Source: an uncultured Eubacteriales bacterium
GTDB taxonomy: Bacteria; Bacillota; Clostridia; Lachnospirales; Lachnospiraceae
Direction: 5' to 3'
NCBI GenBank assembly: GCA_900545455.1
Contig: UQZF01000007.1
Span: forward strand, 1-32,950
DNA length: 32,950 nt
This document shows, piece after piece, positions 22,060-31,570 of this stretch. Positions within the stretch are counted from its first letter, which is position 1. Every line of letters starts with the position of its first letter. The notes under the pieces are model-generated. The model had not been told where the DNA came from and searched no databases. It saw only the letters and a list, made by a program, of their open reading frames with translations. Made by a program: the position numbers and the translations under genes.

Positions 22060-24546
22060 ATGGATGAACATATCTTTGATAAGGTTCATGATGTAGACCT
22101 CAAACAGACAATGGAGACTTCCTATATAGACTATGCGATGAGCGTTATCGCCGCGAGAGCCCTCCCTGATGTAAGGGACGGTCTCAAGCCTGTACAGAGA
22201 AGAATCCTCTATTCGATGATTGAGTTAAATAACGGTCCTGACAAGCCACACAGAAAGTGTGCGCGTATCGTAGGAGATACAATGGGTAAGTACCATCCTC
22301 ACGGAGACTCATCCATCTACGAGGCACTCGTAAAGCTTGCACAGGATTTTGCGACGAGATACCCTCTTGTTGACGGTCATGGAAACTTCGGCTCCGTCGA
22401 CGGCGACGGTGCAGCCGCAATGCGATACACGGAGGCGAGACTCAGCAAGATTTCCATGGAGATGTTAGCTGACATCGACATGGATACAGTTGATTTTGTA
22501 CCGAACTTCGATGAGACCGAGAAGGAGCCGAGCGTGCTCCCTTCAAGATACCCGAACCTCATGGTCAACGGAACCTCAGGTATCGCCGTAGGTATGGCAA
22601 CCAACATTCCGCCTCACAATCTTCGTGAGGTTATTGATGCCGTTGTTAAGATTATCGACAATGAAGTTGAAAATGACAGAGAGACAGATATAGACGAGCT
22701 CATGGAGATAGTCAAGGGTCCTGATTTTCCTACAGGTGCAATGGTTATCGGAAAGAGAGGAATCGAGGAGGCTTACAGAACCGGAAGAGGTAAGATTAAG
22801 GTTCGCGCTGTGACCGATATTGAGGCTATGCCAAATGGCAAGAGCCGTATTATCGTGTCCGAAATTCCTTACATGGTCAACAAGGCAAACCTCATCCAGA
22901 AGATTGCAGAGCTTGTCAAGGATAAAAAGATTGACGGAATTACGGATTTAAGAGACGAGTCCGATAGACAGGGTATGAGAATATGTATCGAGCTGCGCAA
23001 GGACGCCAACGCGAATATCGTTCTCAACCAGCTCTACAAGCACACACAGATGCAGGATACCTTCGGTGTTATCATGCTCGCGCTCGTTGACAACCAGCCT
23101 AAGGTTCTCAACTTAAAGGAGATGCTCGGATATTACCTTCTTCACCAGAAGGATGTTGTCACAAGAAGAACACGCTACGAGCTCAACAAGGCAGAGGCGA
23201 GAGCACATATCTTGGAGGGCTTGATGATAGCCCTCGACAATATCGATGAGGTTATAAGCATAATAAGAAGTTCCGAGAATGTTCAGGCAGCCAAGGCAAG
23301 ACTTATCGAGAGCTTCGGTCTGTCAGATGCACAAGCACAGGCGATTGTTGATATGCGTCTTAGAGCTCTCACAGGTTTGGAGAGAGAGAAGATTGAGCAG
23401 GAGTTAGCTGCACTCAGAGCAAGAATCGAGGAGTTAAAGGAGATTTTGGCAGACGAGAAGAAGCTCCTTCTCGTAATTCGCAAGGAGATTACAGCCATCG
23501 CCGACAAGTACGGTGATGACAGAAGAACCTCCATCGGATACGATGAGTCGGAAATCAACATGGAGGATTTAATTCCTGACGAGAGCACCGTCATTGCCAT
23601 GACCAATCTCGGCTACATCAAGAGAATGACTCTCGACAATTTCAAGAGCCAGAACAGAGGCGGACGCGGAATCAAGGGAATGCAGACCATCGATGAGGAC
23701 TACATAGAGGACTTGTTCATGACGACAACCCATAAGAATCTGTTGTTCTGCACAAGCTTCGGAAGAATATACAGACTGAAGGCTTACGAGATACCGGAGG
23801 CGAGCCGTACTGCGAGAGGAACAGCCATTGTCAACCTCCTGCAGCTCATGCCGGGTGAGAAGATAAGTGCTATTATTCCTGTAAATGGTATAAAAGACGA
23901 TTCATATCTTTTCATGTGCACGAAGAACGGTATAGTAAAGAGAACGCCTGCGAAGGAATATGCTAATATCCGTAAGACGGGAATACAGACCATCACACTC
24001 AGGGACGATGACGAGCTTATCGAGGTTAAGGAGACCGACGGAAATAAGGACATCATTCTTGTAACCAAGCTCGGAATGTGCATCCGATTCAACGAGCAGG
24101 ATGTAAGACCGACCGGAAGAAGTGCTATGGGTGTAATCGGTATGAACCTTATTGCCGGGGACGAGGTTGTAGGAATGCAGCTTGATACTCAGGGCGATGA
24201 GCTTCTTATCGTGTCCGAGAACGGACTCGGAAAGAGAACCAAGACCGAGGAGTTCACCGTTCAGCACAGAGGCGGCAAGGGAATCAAGTGCTACAAGATT
24301 AACGAAAAGTCGGGAAATGTAATCGGCGTTAAGGCTGTAAATGAGGGCAGAGAGATTATGCTCATAACGACAGAGGGCATTATCATCCGTATGCAGGTAG
24401 CAGGAATCTCGGTTCTCGGAAGAATCACATCGGGAGTTAAGCTCATCAATCTCGATGAGGGCGTCAAGGTTGCGAAGGTTGCCAAGGTCAGAGAGGGCGA
24501 CGAGACTAAGCCTGAGGATTTAGAGAAGGCAGAGACCGAGAACTAA
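22060..24546 (+). CDS. gyrA: DNA gyrase subunit A
   Basis: 828 residues, the breakage-reunion subunit of gyrase. LPDVRDGLKPVQRRIL is near residue 35-50, the quinolone region HPHGDSSIYEAL has wild-type-like S84 and acidic E88 (E. coli S83/D87), and the active-site Tyr is Y123 in AAMRYTEARLS. The C-terminal six-bladed domain contains a GyrA box (QHRGGKG; consensus QRRGGKG), which supports gyrase rather than topoisomerase IV. GGAGG precedes the ATG. The next gene follows 12 nt after the stop codon and no terminator is seen, so read-through is likely. Confidence 0.98.
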   Translation: MDEHIFDKVHDVDLKQTMETSYIDYAMSVIAARALPDVRDGLKPVQRRILYSMIELNNGPDKPHRKCARIVGDTMGKYHPHGDSSIYEALVKLAQDFATRYPLVDGHGNFGSVDGDGAAAMRYTEARLSKISMEMLADIDMDTVDFVPNFDETEKEPSVLPSRYPNLMVNGTSGIAVGMATNIPPHNLREVIDAVVKIIDNEVENDRETDIDELMEIVKGPDFPTGAMVIGKRGIEEAYRTGRGKIKVRAVTDIEAMPNGKSRIIVSEIPYMVNKANLIQKIAELVKDKKIDGITDLRDESDRQGMRICIELRKDANANIVLNQLYKHTQMQDTFGVIMLALVDNQPKVLNLKEMLGYYLLHQKDVVTRRTRYELNKAEARAHILEGLMIALDNIDEVISIIRSSENVQAAKARLIESFGLSDAQAQAIVDMRLRALTGLEREKIEQELAALRARIEELKEILADEKKLLLVIRKEITAIADKYGDDRRTSIGYDESEINMEDLIPDESTVIAMTNLGYIKRMTLDNFKSQNRGGRGIKGMQTIDEDYIEDLFMTTTHKNLLFCTSFGRIYRLKAYEIPEASRTARGTAIVNLLQLMPGEKISAIIPVNGIKDDSYLFMCTKNGIVKRTPAKEYANIRKTGIQTITLRDDDELIEVKETDGNKDIILVTKLGMCIRFNEQDVRPTGRSAMGVIGMNLIAGDEVVGMQLDTQGDELLIVSENGLGKRTKTEEFTVQHRGGKGIKCYKINEKSGNVIGVKAVNEGREIMLITTEGIIIRMQVAGISVLGRITSGVKLINLDEGVKVAKVAKVREGDETKPEDLEKAETEN

Positions 24547-24558
24547 AGGAGAAATTAT

Positions 24559-26085
24559 ATGTCAAAAATAACTGATAAGATAAAACAACGATTTGACTAC
24601 AATAATATACATATATATTATGTGATACAAGTAGTTGCTTTGTTGTTAATAATTAATTATTTTAAAAGCAGATACAGTCTGATGTCATACGCATCACAGT
24701 ATGTTCATCCGGGAATGGATGATTATTGGATGAGCACGGGAGTACATGAAACATGGATGAGTACACATTCATTGTGGCAATGTATAAAATGTTCTTTTAA
24801 GGATGCGGTTGGATTGTATAAGAGATTGAATGGAACCTTTTTGAGTATGTTTTTGACGGGACTCACTCCATTGGCTTTTAATGAAAATCGTTATCATTTT
24901 GTTTTTGACATAGCAATAATCAATATGGCAATAGGACTTGCGGTTATAGCTTATTCACTTTTGCATAGAAGGTGGAAGATGTCGGTGATTAACTGCATCA
25001 GCGTATGCCTGCTTTTTCTCATTTTCTATATTGATTATGCTCCTTCAGCAAATGAAGGCATATATTGGTGGCCGGGAATTGCAAACTACAATTTGTTTTT
25101 CGGTCTGCTCCTTTTAGCTCAGGGAATATTTATTCTATATTGGGAAAAGCATAGAAAAATATGGCTGATATTATCAAGTATAATGTTTTTTATGATAGGG
25201 CTTGGAAATTCAATCACCGGTCTGGTAAGTGTATGTCTGCTTGCCTATGAATTGATATACGAAATATATACAAACAAATCATTCAAAACATTGTTTTATA
25301 TACCGTTGATTTGTGGATTGGCAGGTATCATCATAGTTATATCTGCTCCCGGAAATGCAATCAGGCTGTCGGAGGGGCAGGTAACCTTTTTTGAGACAAT
25401 AATAAAGTCATTCAAAAACGGAACGATAATGACGCCGGCATGTATAAAACCTGCTATCAGATTTTATCTTATAATGGTGGGCATAATTTCATTTTCGGAT
25501 TTTGTAATCAAAAAAAACAAAAATGAGAATGAGATAAAAGAATCAAACACGAAAATCATAATCAAAACAATTATATTTGTCGTGTTGATGATATGCCTTT
25601 ATTATGCGTCGTATGCTCCGCTGATGTATTCAAAAAGCCAGTATTTTGGAAGAGTATTAAATACAACAGCCTTTGTGTTTTATATGACGTCGACAGTAAG
25701 CCTGATTTATGTATGTAAGACACTTGCATATTTTATAAATATACTGTTAGAAAAATTGATACATTCCAAGAATCAATTAATTAATAATATATGCAGATAT
25801 ATGGTTGGGGTTGCAGCAATAGTAACCATAGTTATCTGCACTAACAGTGTAAATAAAGTATATTATTACTCAACATCTCTTTCGTTTCATATAGAATACG
25901 CAGATAAACTTCAAATGTTGGAAATGTATGATGAAGCAAGGGATAAATTGTTCATGGAGCTGTTAGATCCTGATATACCGGAGGTTCATGTCGGAGAAAT
26001 AGTTGAAGTTTCGTTTTTCCCGGATATTAAAAGTGTTATTCACGATATGCAGTATTACTATGGCAAAAAAATAATTGTAGATTAG
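24559..26085 (+). CDS. Polytopic membrane protein, DUF6056-like, copy 1
   Basis: 508 residues with about 11-12 hydrophobic segments: the first at 19-36, then an external loop with HPGMDDYWM (50-58, D54-D55), then many helices. The central block YSLLHRRWKMS, EGIYWWPGIANYNLFFG and the later APGNAIR are strongly conserved with the next gene. I would place it in or near DUF6056. The acidic pair in the first external loop suggests a GT-C-fold glycosyltransferase using a lipid-linked sugar; this is inference. Codon use is clearly more AT-rich (TTG, ATA, AAA) than gyrA or its paralogue, a sign of different origin or relaxed selection. AAAGGAG precedes the ATG. Confidence 0.75.
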   Translation: MSKITDKIKQRFDYNNIHIYYVIQVVALLLIINYFKSRYSLMSYASQYVHPGMDDYWMSTGVHETWMSTHSLWQCIKCSFKDAVGLYKRLNGTFLSMFLTGLTPLAFNENRYHFVFDIAIINMAIGLAVIAYSLLHRRWKMSVINCISVCLLFLIFYIDYAPSANEGIYWWPGIANYNLFFGLLLLAQGIFILYWEKHRKIWLILSSIMFFMIGLGNSITGLVSVCLLAYELIYEIYTNKSFKTLFYIPLICGLAGIIIVISAPGNAIRLSEGQVTFFETIIKSFKNGTIMTPACIKPAIRFYLIMVGIISFSDFVIKKNKNENEIKESNTKIIIKTIIFVVLMICLYYASYAPLMYSKSQYFGRVLNTTAFVFYMTSTVSLIYVCKTLAYFINILLEKLIHSKNQLINNICRYMVGVAAIVTIVICTNSVNKVYYYSTSLSFHIEYADKLQMLEMYDEARDKLFMELLDPDIPEVHVGEIVEVSFFPDIKSVIHDMQYYYGKKIIVD

Positions 26086-26127
26086 AATGTACATAAGAAT
26101 GCTTTCAGCGGAGGAATTATTTTTAAT

Positions 26128-27663
26128 ATGTTGAATAAAATAAAAAGAATTTTTGGTAAATACACTTATAAGGACTATGTTTATTTTGCCTTGCAGGTGG
26201 TTGTGCTGATTCTTGTGGTAAGGTATTTTGTGAGCCGTTTTTCACCTATAGCGGCAGCGTCGAAGTATACACATCCGGGAATGGACGATTACTGGATGAG
26301 CCTCGGAGTGCACCACACATGGATGCGCTCACACTCACTTATCGAGTGTATCCGGCGCGCATGGGAAGATACGGTAAGGGTATATAATAATTATAACGGC
26401 AATTTTTTGAGTATGTTTTTGACATCACTCTCCCCTGTTGCGTTTAATGAAAACAGATACCACCTGATATTCTACATCATGCTTGCCGATATGGTTATCG
26501 GACTCGGCATGATAGCGTACTCGCTTCTTCACAGAAGATGGAAGATGTCGATACTCAACTGCATAAGTATATGCCTGTTGTTCCTGGTATTCTATCTCGA
26601 TTATGCACCTTCCGCCAAGGAGGGAATCTACTGGTGGCCGGGAATTGCCAACTACAACTTGTTCTTCGGAATGATATTGTTTGCACAAGGGGTTTACATA
26701 ATGTTCTGGGAAAAGCACAGACCGGTATGGCTTGTGATATCCACGATAGTATTTTTCCTGATAGGACTCGGAAATCCGCTCACGGGACTTGTGAATGTAT
26801 GTCTGCTCGCCTACGAGCTGATATATGAGATATATCGAAAAAAATCATTTAAGACACTTTTTTACATTCCGCTTGCGGCTGCTATAGCAGGACTTCTGAT
26901 AGCTGTAACTGCACCGGGAGCTGCGACGAGACTGTCGACGGACAGAGTTTCGGTATTTGAGACGATAATTATGTCTTTCAGGGACGGAACCATAATGACG
27001 CGCGCGAGCATACAGCCTGCGGTATATTTTTACCTGATAATGGTTGCGGGAATTGCCCTGTTTGACATGATTAACAAGAAGAGCGAGGCATCCGATGAGA
27101 CGGTGAAGGGTGCTGTGGTTAAGAAAATTATCGGCACCGTGGTATATGTAGTCATGATGGCGTGCCTTTACTATGCTTCCTTTGCACCTCTTATGTATGC
27201 GAGAAGCCAGTACTTTGGAAGAGTTCTCAACACGACGGCGTTTGTTTACTTTATGACAGCGACAGTCAGCATCATATATGTGTGCAGGACAGTGGCTTAT
27301 TTTGTGAATAGGGCACTCAGGGAGCAGGAGAGCGAAAAGAAGATAAATGTGGTTGACATAAAAAATTGGGCAGCAGGTATCGTGGCACTTGTGTGCGTGG
27401 TCTGCTGCATAAGGACGGTGGAGCAGCCGCTTTATAAGTCGGTATCCCTCGCACTCAATGCGGATTACGCGCTGACGTATCAGTTTGCAAGACTGTACGA
27501 TGAGGACAGGGACAGAATTTTTATGGAGCTGTTAGATCCTAATATTGATCCGGTTCATATCGGAAAGATAACCTACGTCGGATTCTATCCGGAGATAAGG
27601 GAGAACATATCGGACATGGAGCAGTATTACGGCAAACAAATAATAGTTGATACAGAGGAATAA
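26128..27663 (+). CDS. Polytopic membrane protein, DUF6056-like, copy 2
   Basis: 511 residues, tandem paralogue of the preceding gene along its full length (most of the block from HPGMDDYWM to NLFFG is the same, estimated 60% identity or more overall). Same topology: first segment about 20-36, external D53-D54 loop, YSLLHRRWKMS, EGIYWWPGIANYNLFFG, then APGAATR where copy 1 has APGNAIR. The tails are also related (ELLDPNIDPVHIGKI; YYGKQIIVD). Its base composition and codon use match the local genome better than copy 1. Preceded by GGAGG. The fumarase alpha gene begins 3 nt after its stop codon, so the two are translationally linked. Confidence 0.75.
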   Translation: MLNKIKRIFGKYTYKDYVYFALQVVVLILVVRYFVSRFSPIAAASKYTHPGMDDYWMSLGVHHTWMRSHSLIECIRRAWEDTVRVYNNYNGNFLSMFLTSLSPVAFNENRYHLIFYIMLADMVIGLGMIAYSLLHRRWKMSILNCISICLLFLVFYLDYAPSAKEGIYWWPGIANYNLFFGMILFAQGVYIMFWEKHRPVWLVISTIVFFLIGLGNPLTGLVNVCLLAYELIYEIYRKKSFKTLFYIPLAAAIAGLLIAVTAPGAATRLSTDRVSVFETIIMSFRDGTIMTRASIQPAVYFYLIMVAGIALFDMINKKSEASDETVKGAVVKKIIGTVVYVVMMACLYYASFAPLMYARSQYFGRVLNTTAFVYFMTATVSIIYVCRTVAYFVNRALREQESEKKINVVDIKNWAAGIVALVCVVCCIRTVEQPLYKSVSLALNADYALTYQFARLYDEDRDRIFMELLDPNIDPVHIGKITYVGFYPEIRENISDMEQYYGKQIIVDTEE

Positions 27664-27666
27664 AAA

Positions 27667-28509
27667 GTGAGAGACATAAACACACAGGTAATTGTACAGA
27701 ACGTAAAGGAAATGTGTATCGAGGCGAATCATTTTCTCTCGCCGGATATGAAGAAGGTATTTGAGAAGGCTGCAAGCGAGGAAAGCTCCACGCTTGGCAG
27801 ACAGATTTTAGGGCAGCTTGAGGAGAACCTCGAGATTGCCGGAAATGACATGATACCTATATGTCAGGACACGGGAATGGCTGTTGTATTCGTAAAGGTC
27901 GGTCAGGAGGTTCATATCGAGGGCGGCGCGCTCACAGACGCGATAAATGAGGGCGTGCGTCAGGGCTATGTCGACGGATATTTAAGAAAATCTGTCGTAA
28001 AGGATCCAATCGAGCGCGAGAATACCAAGGATAACACTCCGGCGGTTATACATTACGACATTGTTCCGGGCGATAAGGTTGACATAACAATTGCACCTAA
28101 GGGCTTCGGAAGCGAGAATATGAGCCGTGTGTTTATGTTAAAGCCTGCCGACGGAATAGAGGGCGTCAAGGACGCAATACTGACGGCAGTCAAGGATGCG
28201 GGGCCAAATGCCTGCCCTCCGATGGTTGTCGGTGTCGGCATAGGAGGAACCTTTGAGAAGTGCGCCCTCCTTGCAAAAAAGGCACTCACGAGAAATTTAG
28301 ACGAGGAAAGACCGACAGGGTACGTCCGCGAGCTCGAGGACGAGATGCTTGAGAAAATCAACTCTCTCGGAATAGGTCCGGGCGGTCTCGGCGGTTCTAA
28401 GACGGCACTTGCGGTAAATGTTGAGACATATCCGACGCATATAGCAGGACTTCCTGTGGCAGTCAATATCTGCTGTCATGTCAACAGACATGTTCACAGA
28501 GTGATATAA
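27667..28509 (+). CDS. Class I fumarate hydratase, alpha subunit
   Basis: 280 residues, the larger subunit of the two-subunit iron-sulfur fumarase (Fe-S hydro-lyase family), interconverting fumarate and malate. Probable [4Fe-4S] ligands are C66 in ICQDTG, C199 in GVGIGGTFEKC and C269 or C270 near the end (NICCHVNRH). PTGYVRELEDEMLEKINSLGIGPGGLGG is typical. Start is GTG 27667, with GAGGA 7 nt upstream inside the preceding gene. L-tartrate dehydratase is a related two-subunit enzyme and cannot be fully excluded. The gene pair with the beta subunit is complete. Confidence 0.88.
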   Translation: MRDINTQVIVQNVKEMCIEANHFLSPDMKKVFEKAASEESSTLGRQILGQLEENLEIAGNDMIPICQDTGMAVVFVKVGQEVHIEGGALTDAINEGVRQGYVDGYLRKSVVKDPIERENTKDNTPAVIHYDIVPGDKVDITIAPKGFGSENMSRVFMLKPADGIEGVKDAILTAVKDAGPNACPPMVVGVGIGGTFEKCALLAKKALTRNLDEERPTGYVRELEDEMLEKINSLGIGPGGLGGSKTALAVNVETYPTHIAGLPVAVNICCHVNRHVHRVI

Positions 28510-28527
28510 AGAATAATCGATTGGACG

Positions 28528-29076
28528 GTGCGAAAAATGGACAAGCATATTAATGTACCCTTTGACAGCAGCATATCGGAAACTCTGAAGGCGGGAGATT
28601 ATGTCTACCTTACGGGAACAATATACACGGCAAGAGATGCGGCACATAAGAGAATGTATGAAGCTCTTGAGAAAGGTGAGGAGCTTCCTTTTGATGTAAA
28701 AAATAACACGATATACTACATGGGACCATCGCCTGCGAGGGAGGGCAGGGTTATCGGCTCGGCAGGCCCTACGACCGCGAGCAGAATGGACAAGTATGCC
28801 CCTTCGCTTCTTGACCTGGGACTTATCGGAATGATTGGAAAGGGAAAGAGAAACAAGGCAGTTCACGAGGCGATTGTCAGAAATAAGGCGGTTTACTTCG
28901 CGGCAGTCGGCGGAGCGGGAGCACTTTTGTCTAAGTGCATTACCTCGTCGGAGGTTATTGCTTACGACGACCTTGGAACCGAGGCTGTGAGAAAGCTCAC
29001 CGTGAAGGATTTTCCTGTAATTGTTGTAATTGATTCAGATGGGAGAGATTTGTATGAAGAAACTGCCGCAAGATAA
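28528..29076 (+). CDS. Class I fumarate hydratase, beta subunit
   Basis: 182 residues, the smaller fumarase subunit (C-terminal Fe-S hydro-lyase domain). Family blocks: GDYVYLTGTIYTARDAAHKRM, YYMGPSPAREGRVIGSAGPTTASRMD, GKGKRN, YFAAVGGAGALLS and VKDFPVIVVIDSDGRDLY. The start is either GTG 28528 or the in-frame ATG 28537; neither has a strong ribosome binding site. It lies 18 nt after the alpha subunit. The last 23 nt overlap the next gene's start. Confidence 0.9.
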   Translation: MRKMDKHINVPFDSSISETLKAGDYVYLTGTIYTARDAAHKRMYEALEKGEELPFDVKNNTIYYMGPSPAREGRVIGSAGPTTASRMDKYAPSLLDLGLIGMIGKGKRNKAVHEAIVRNKAVYFAAVGGAGALLSKCITSSEVIAYDDLGTEAVRKLTVKDFPVIVVIDSDGRDLYEETAAR

Positions 29077-31318
29077 GATATACAGAAAATTATTGGCTGC
29101 TTTATGTATTGAAGCAGCAATTTTTGTTGTATTGGTTATTGCCGCATGTGTGTATCCGAGCACATATACACTCACAGGTGGCGAAAAAGAGATTTCGCTC
29201 CCGTTCGGACATTACTTTGTCACCTGCAATTACGAGGCAGTTCAGACGGATGCCACCGTAAATTATCTCTATATACAGGACAGTGACTTGACCACGGACA
29301 AAATACCTCAGACGGAAAATTATCTGAGGGACGACAAGGACAGCTACACGGGCGAGTTTTGGATATACAGCCCTAAAAAGGCAGTTAACTTCAGTGTCAG
29401 GGAGATAATGAGCGACGACGAGTCGCCCCTTGTAAATGTAAAAAGTTACGAGGTAAGGACAACGCCGTTCGTATTTTTTGTGGTAATGATTCCTGTATTT
29501 TTAATCATTATGTTAACCGTATGGGGGATGTACATCAGGAGAAGGAACATCGTGATTACAAGAAAATCACTTGCAGGAGCGGGTGTGCTTTTTGCAACAA
29601 TGATTATATCCTGCATACCGATGTTTTTTGACAAGGTTATTATAGGACATGACACACTGATACAGCTTTTAAGGCTCGAGGGAATCAAGGACGGATACCT
29701 TGCGGGACAGTTTCCCGTTAAGGTCGAGCCGACATTTAATGCGGGATACGGCTATGCCTTTTCAACATTTTACGGAAGCCTGCTTTATAACATCCCTGCA
29801 TTGTTCCGCCTTATGGGATTCTCACTCCAATTCTCATATAAGATATATGTGGCACTGATTAATATTGCGACGGTGCTCATATCCTACTACAGTTTTAAGG
29901 TTATGCTGGGAAATAAGAAAAATGCGATAATCGGAAGCGTGCTCTACAGTCTCTCTGTGTACCGTTTCTATGATTTATATCAGAGAGGTGCAGTCGGCGA
30001 GTTCACGGCGATGACTTTTCTTCCTCTTATCGCGGTCGGACTGTGGAGAATATACACCCTGCCGTCGGACAAAAATCTCAGAAAACAGTGGGTTATGCCG
30101 GTAATCGGATACTGGGGAGTTATTCAGTCGCACGTACTGAGCACCGAGATATACGGCGGCTTCACGATTTTACTCTGTCTTATAATGTTTAAAAAGACAT
30201 TCAAGAAGGACAGATTTATCGTGCTGTTAAAGATTGTGCTCATATCGGTTGTGTTAAATGCCAACTATCTTCTGCCGTTTCTTGAGAGCTTCCTGCTCGA
30301 TGACTTGTACATCAAGCTGGGAACAGACGTCGGTGACGGACTTATGGGAATACCGTTGGTCAATATATTCAAGTTCTACACGGGAAAAGCAACGCATTCA
30401 TGGTATATAGCGAACGGAGGATTGGGATGCACGTCAGTAATAGTGATTGCAATGCTTGTGTACGCGTGCGTTAAAAAGTATTTTTCCGGGGATAACAGGC
30501 GCGGATTGTGGATAACCGGAGCAATTTCATTGATAAGTGTGATTATCGCAACAAATATATTCCCATGGAGAAGCATAACGGATTTCTTTGACGACAGATC
30601 AGGCAGCTCGACTGTCGGAAAGCTGATGCACGCTATCAGCATGGTATTTAAAAATGTGCAGTTCCCGGTGAGGTATCTCACGGTCGGAATGTTTGTGTTT
30701 ACGATGTTTACATGCCTTGTCATGTTCTGCAAAAAGGATGACAAGGTGCTAAAGGCAGCAGTGGGAATAATTCTTGCGATAACGGTTGTCCAGTTTGTAT
30801 GGCTGAGTACTGCGATGATGAAGAACGGAAATCTTGACAAGAGATATGCCGTGAGCCCGACCGACAAGACCTTCACGTTCAATCTCGGTGGGTTCGAGTA
30901 TATGCCGCTCAGGGATGATGACGGACTTCCGTATATGAACATGCTCATGGATAATGAGGAATGTCAGACAACAAATGCCAAGATAAGCAATTATGAAAAA
31001 TACATGACCAACATAAAGGTTCATATAACAACGGACGCCGGTTCGTTCGGAATGGTTGAATTTCCGCTTCTCTACTACAGGGGCTATAAAGCCGTTGACG
31101 TAAATACGGGGGAGAAGCTGACACTCCACGACTCTAAGAGCAGCGCGCGTCTGTCAATTATAGTTCCGGAAGGCTATGACAGTGATGTCAAAATATACTA
31201 TGCAGGAAAGACATCATGGCATATTGCGGAGACAGTTTCACTTTTGACAATGATATATGTAATATGGTTTTCGGCTAAGTCTGCCAAGGAAAAAAGAAGG
31301 GCAATAACAGCGGATTAA
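29054..31318 (+). CDS. Large polytopic membrane protein, PTPS-related/YfhO-like (GT-C type)
   Basis: 754 residues. One N-terminal membrane segment (about 12-34), an extracytoplasmic domain of about 100 residues, then about 11 membrane segments, an extracytoplasmic C-terminal domain and a last membrane segment near the end. The loop GHDTLIQLLRLEGIKDG (about 198-214), the following FPVKVEPTFNAGYGYAFS and FYGSLLYNIPALF match the membrane proteins annotated as 6-pyruvoyl-tetrahydropterin synthase-related, which look like GT-C glycosyltransferases and relatives of YfhO. The ATG at 29054 is chosen since GGGAG lies 8 nt upstream; it overlaps the fumarase beta gene by 23 nt. A role in cell-surface glycan assembly is an inference. 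Confidence 0.72.
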   Translation: MKKLPQDKIYRKLLAALCIEAAIFVVLVIAACVYPSTYTLTGGEKEISLPFGHYFVTCNYEAVQTDATVNYLYIQDSDLTTDKIPQTENYLRDDKDSYTGEFWIYSPKKAVNFSVREIMSDDESPLVNVKSYEVRTTPFVFFVVMIPVFLIIMLTVWGMYIRRRNIVITRKSLAGAGVLFATMIISCIPMFFDKVIIGHDTLIQLLRLEGIKDGYLAGQFPVKVEPTFNAGYGYAFSTFYGSLLYNIPALFRLMGFSLQFSYKIYVALINIATVLISYYSFKVMLGNKKNAIIGSVLYSLSVYRFYDLYQRGAVGEFTAMTFLPLIAVGLWRIYTLPSDKNLRKQWVMPVIGYWGVIQSHVLSTEIYGGFTILLCLIMFKKTFKKDRFIVLLKIVLISVVLNANYLLPFLESFLLDDLYIKLGTDVGDGLMGIPLVNIFKFYTGKATHSWYIANGGLGCTSVIVIAMLVYACVKKYFSGDNRRGLWITGAISLISVIIATNIFPWRSITDFFDDRSGSSTVGKLMHAISMVFKNVQFPVRYLTVGMFVFTMFTCLVMFCKKDDKVLKAAVGIILAITVVQFVWLSTAMMKNGNLDKRYAVSPTDKTFTFNLGGFEYMPLRDDDGLPYMNMLMDNEECQTTNAKISNYEKYMTNIKVHITTDAGSFGMVEFPLLYYRGYKAVDVNTGEKLTLHDSKSSARLSIIVPEGYDSDVKIYYAGKTSWHIAETVSLLTMIYVIWFSAKSAKEKRRAITAD

Positions 31319-31329
31319 CAAAAATAAAA

Positions 31330-31354
31330 AAACGGATTGACAATCACTCCGTTT
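31330..31354 (-). terminator. Minus-strand terminator overlapping the tRNA-Ser promoter
   Basis: AAACGGA/TCCGTTT plus TGA/TCA around a 1x1 mismatch (loop CAA). On the minus strand it is followed by a T-rich run (31320-31329); on the plus strand it has no T-run. It would stop antisense transcription, while its top carries the -35 of the tRNA-Ser promoter. Confidence 0.5.
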
Positions 31355-31365
31355 AGTGTTAGAAT
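31337..31365 (+). promoter_or_regulatory. Promoter for tRNA-Ser
   Basis: Perfect TTGACA, 17-nt spacer, TAGAAT. The leader of about 65 nt can form GGTGAT/ATCACC and CACAAT/ATTGTG hairpins before the tRNA. Confidence 0.85.
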
Positions 31366-31438
31366 AATCAATGCGTCAGGTGATAATGATGAACCACATC
31401 ACCCCTTGGCAGCCACAATTTAATATACATTGTGAATT

Positions 31439-31527
31439 CGGAGAAATACTCAAGAGGCCGAAGAGGCGCCCCTGCTAAGGGTGTAGGTCGGGCAACCGGC
31501 GCGAGGGTTCAAATCCCTCTTTCTCCG
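31439..31527 (+). tRNA. tRNA-Ser (anticodon GCT)
   Basis: An 89-nt class II tRNA. Acceptor stem CGGAGAA/TTCTCCG (7 bp). Anticodon stem CGCCC/GGGTG with loop CTGCTAA, anticodon GCT, reading AGC/AGU. A long variable arm (GTCGGGCAACCGGC region) typical for serine tRNAs. T arm GAGGG-TTCAAAT-CCCTC. CCA is not encoded. It has its own promoter and terminator. Confidence 0.95.
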
Positions 31528-31530
31528 TTG

Positions 31531-31562
31531 AAAAAGAGACATCTTAGTTGATGTCTCTTTTT
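31531..31562. terminator. Bidirectional terminator between tRNA-Ser and queH
   Basis: AAAAAGAGACATC/GATGTCTCTTTTT, a 13-bp perfect stem with a 6-nt loop. It ends in T-runs on both strands and serves tRNA-Ser and the convergent queH. Confidence 0.92.
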
Positions 31563-31570
31563 CATTGTTA

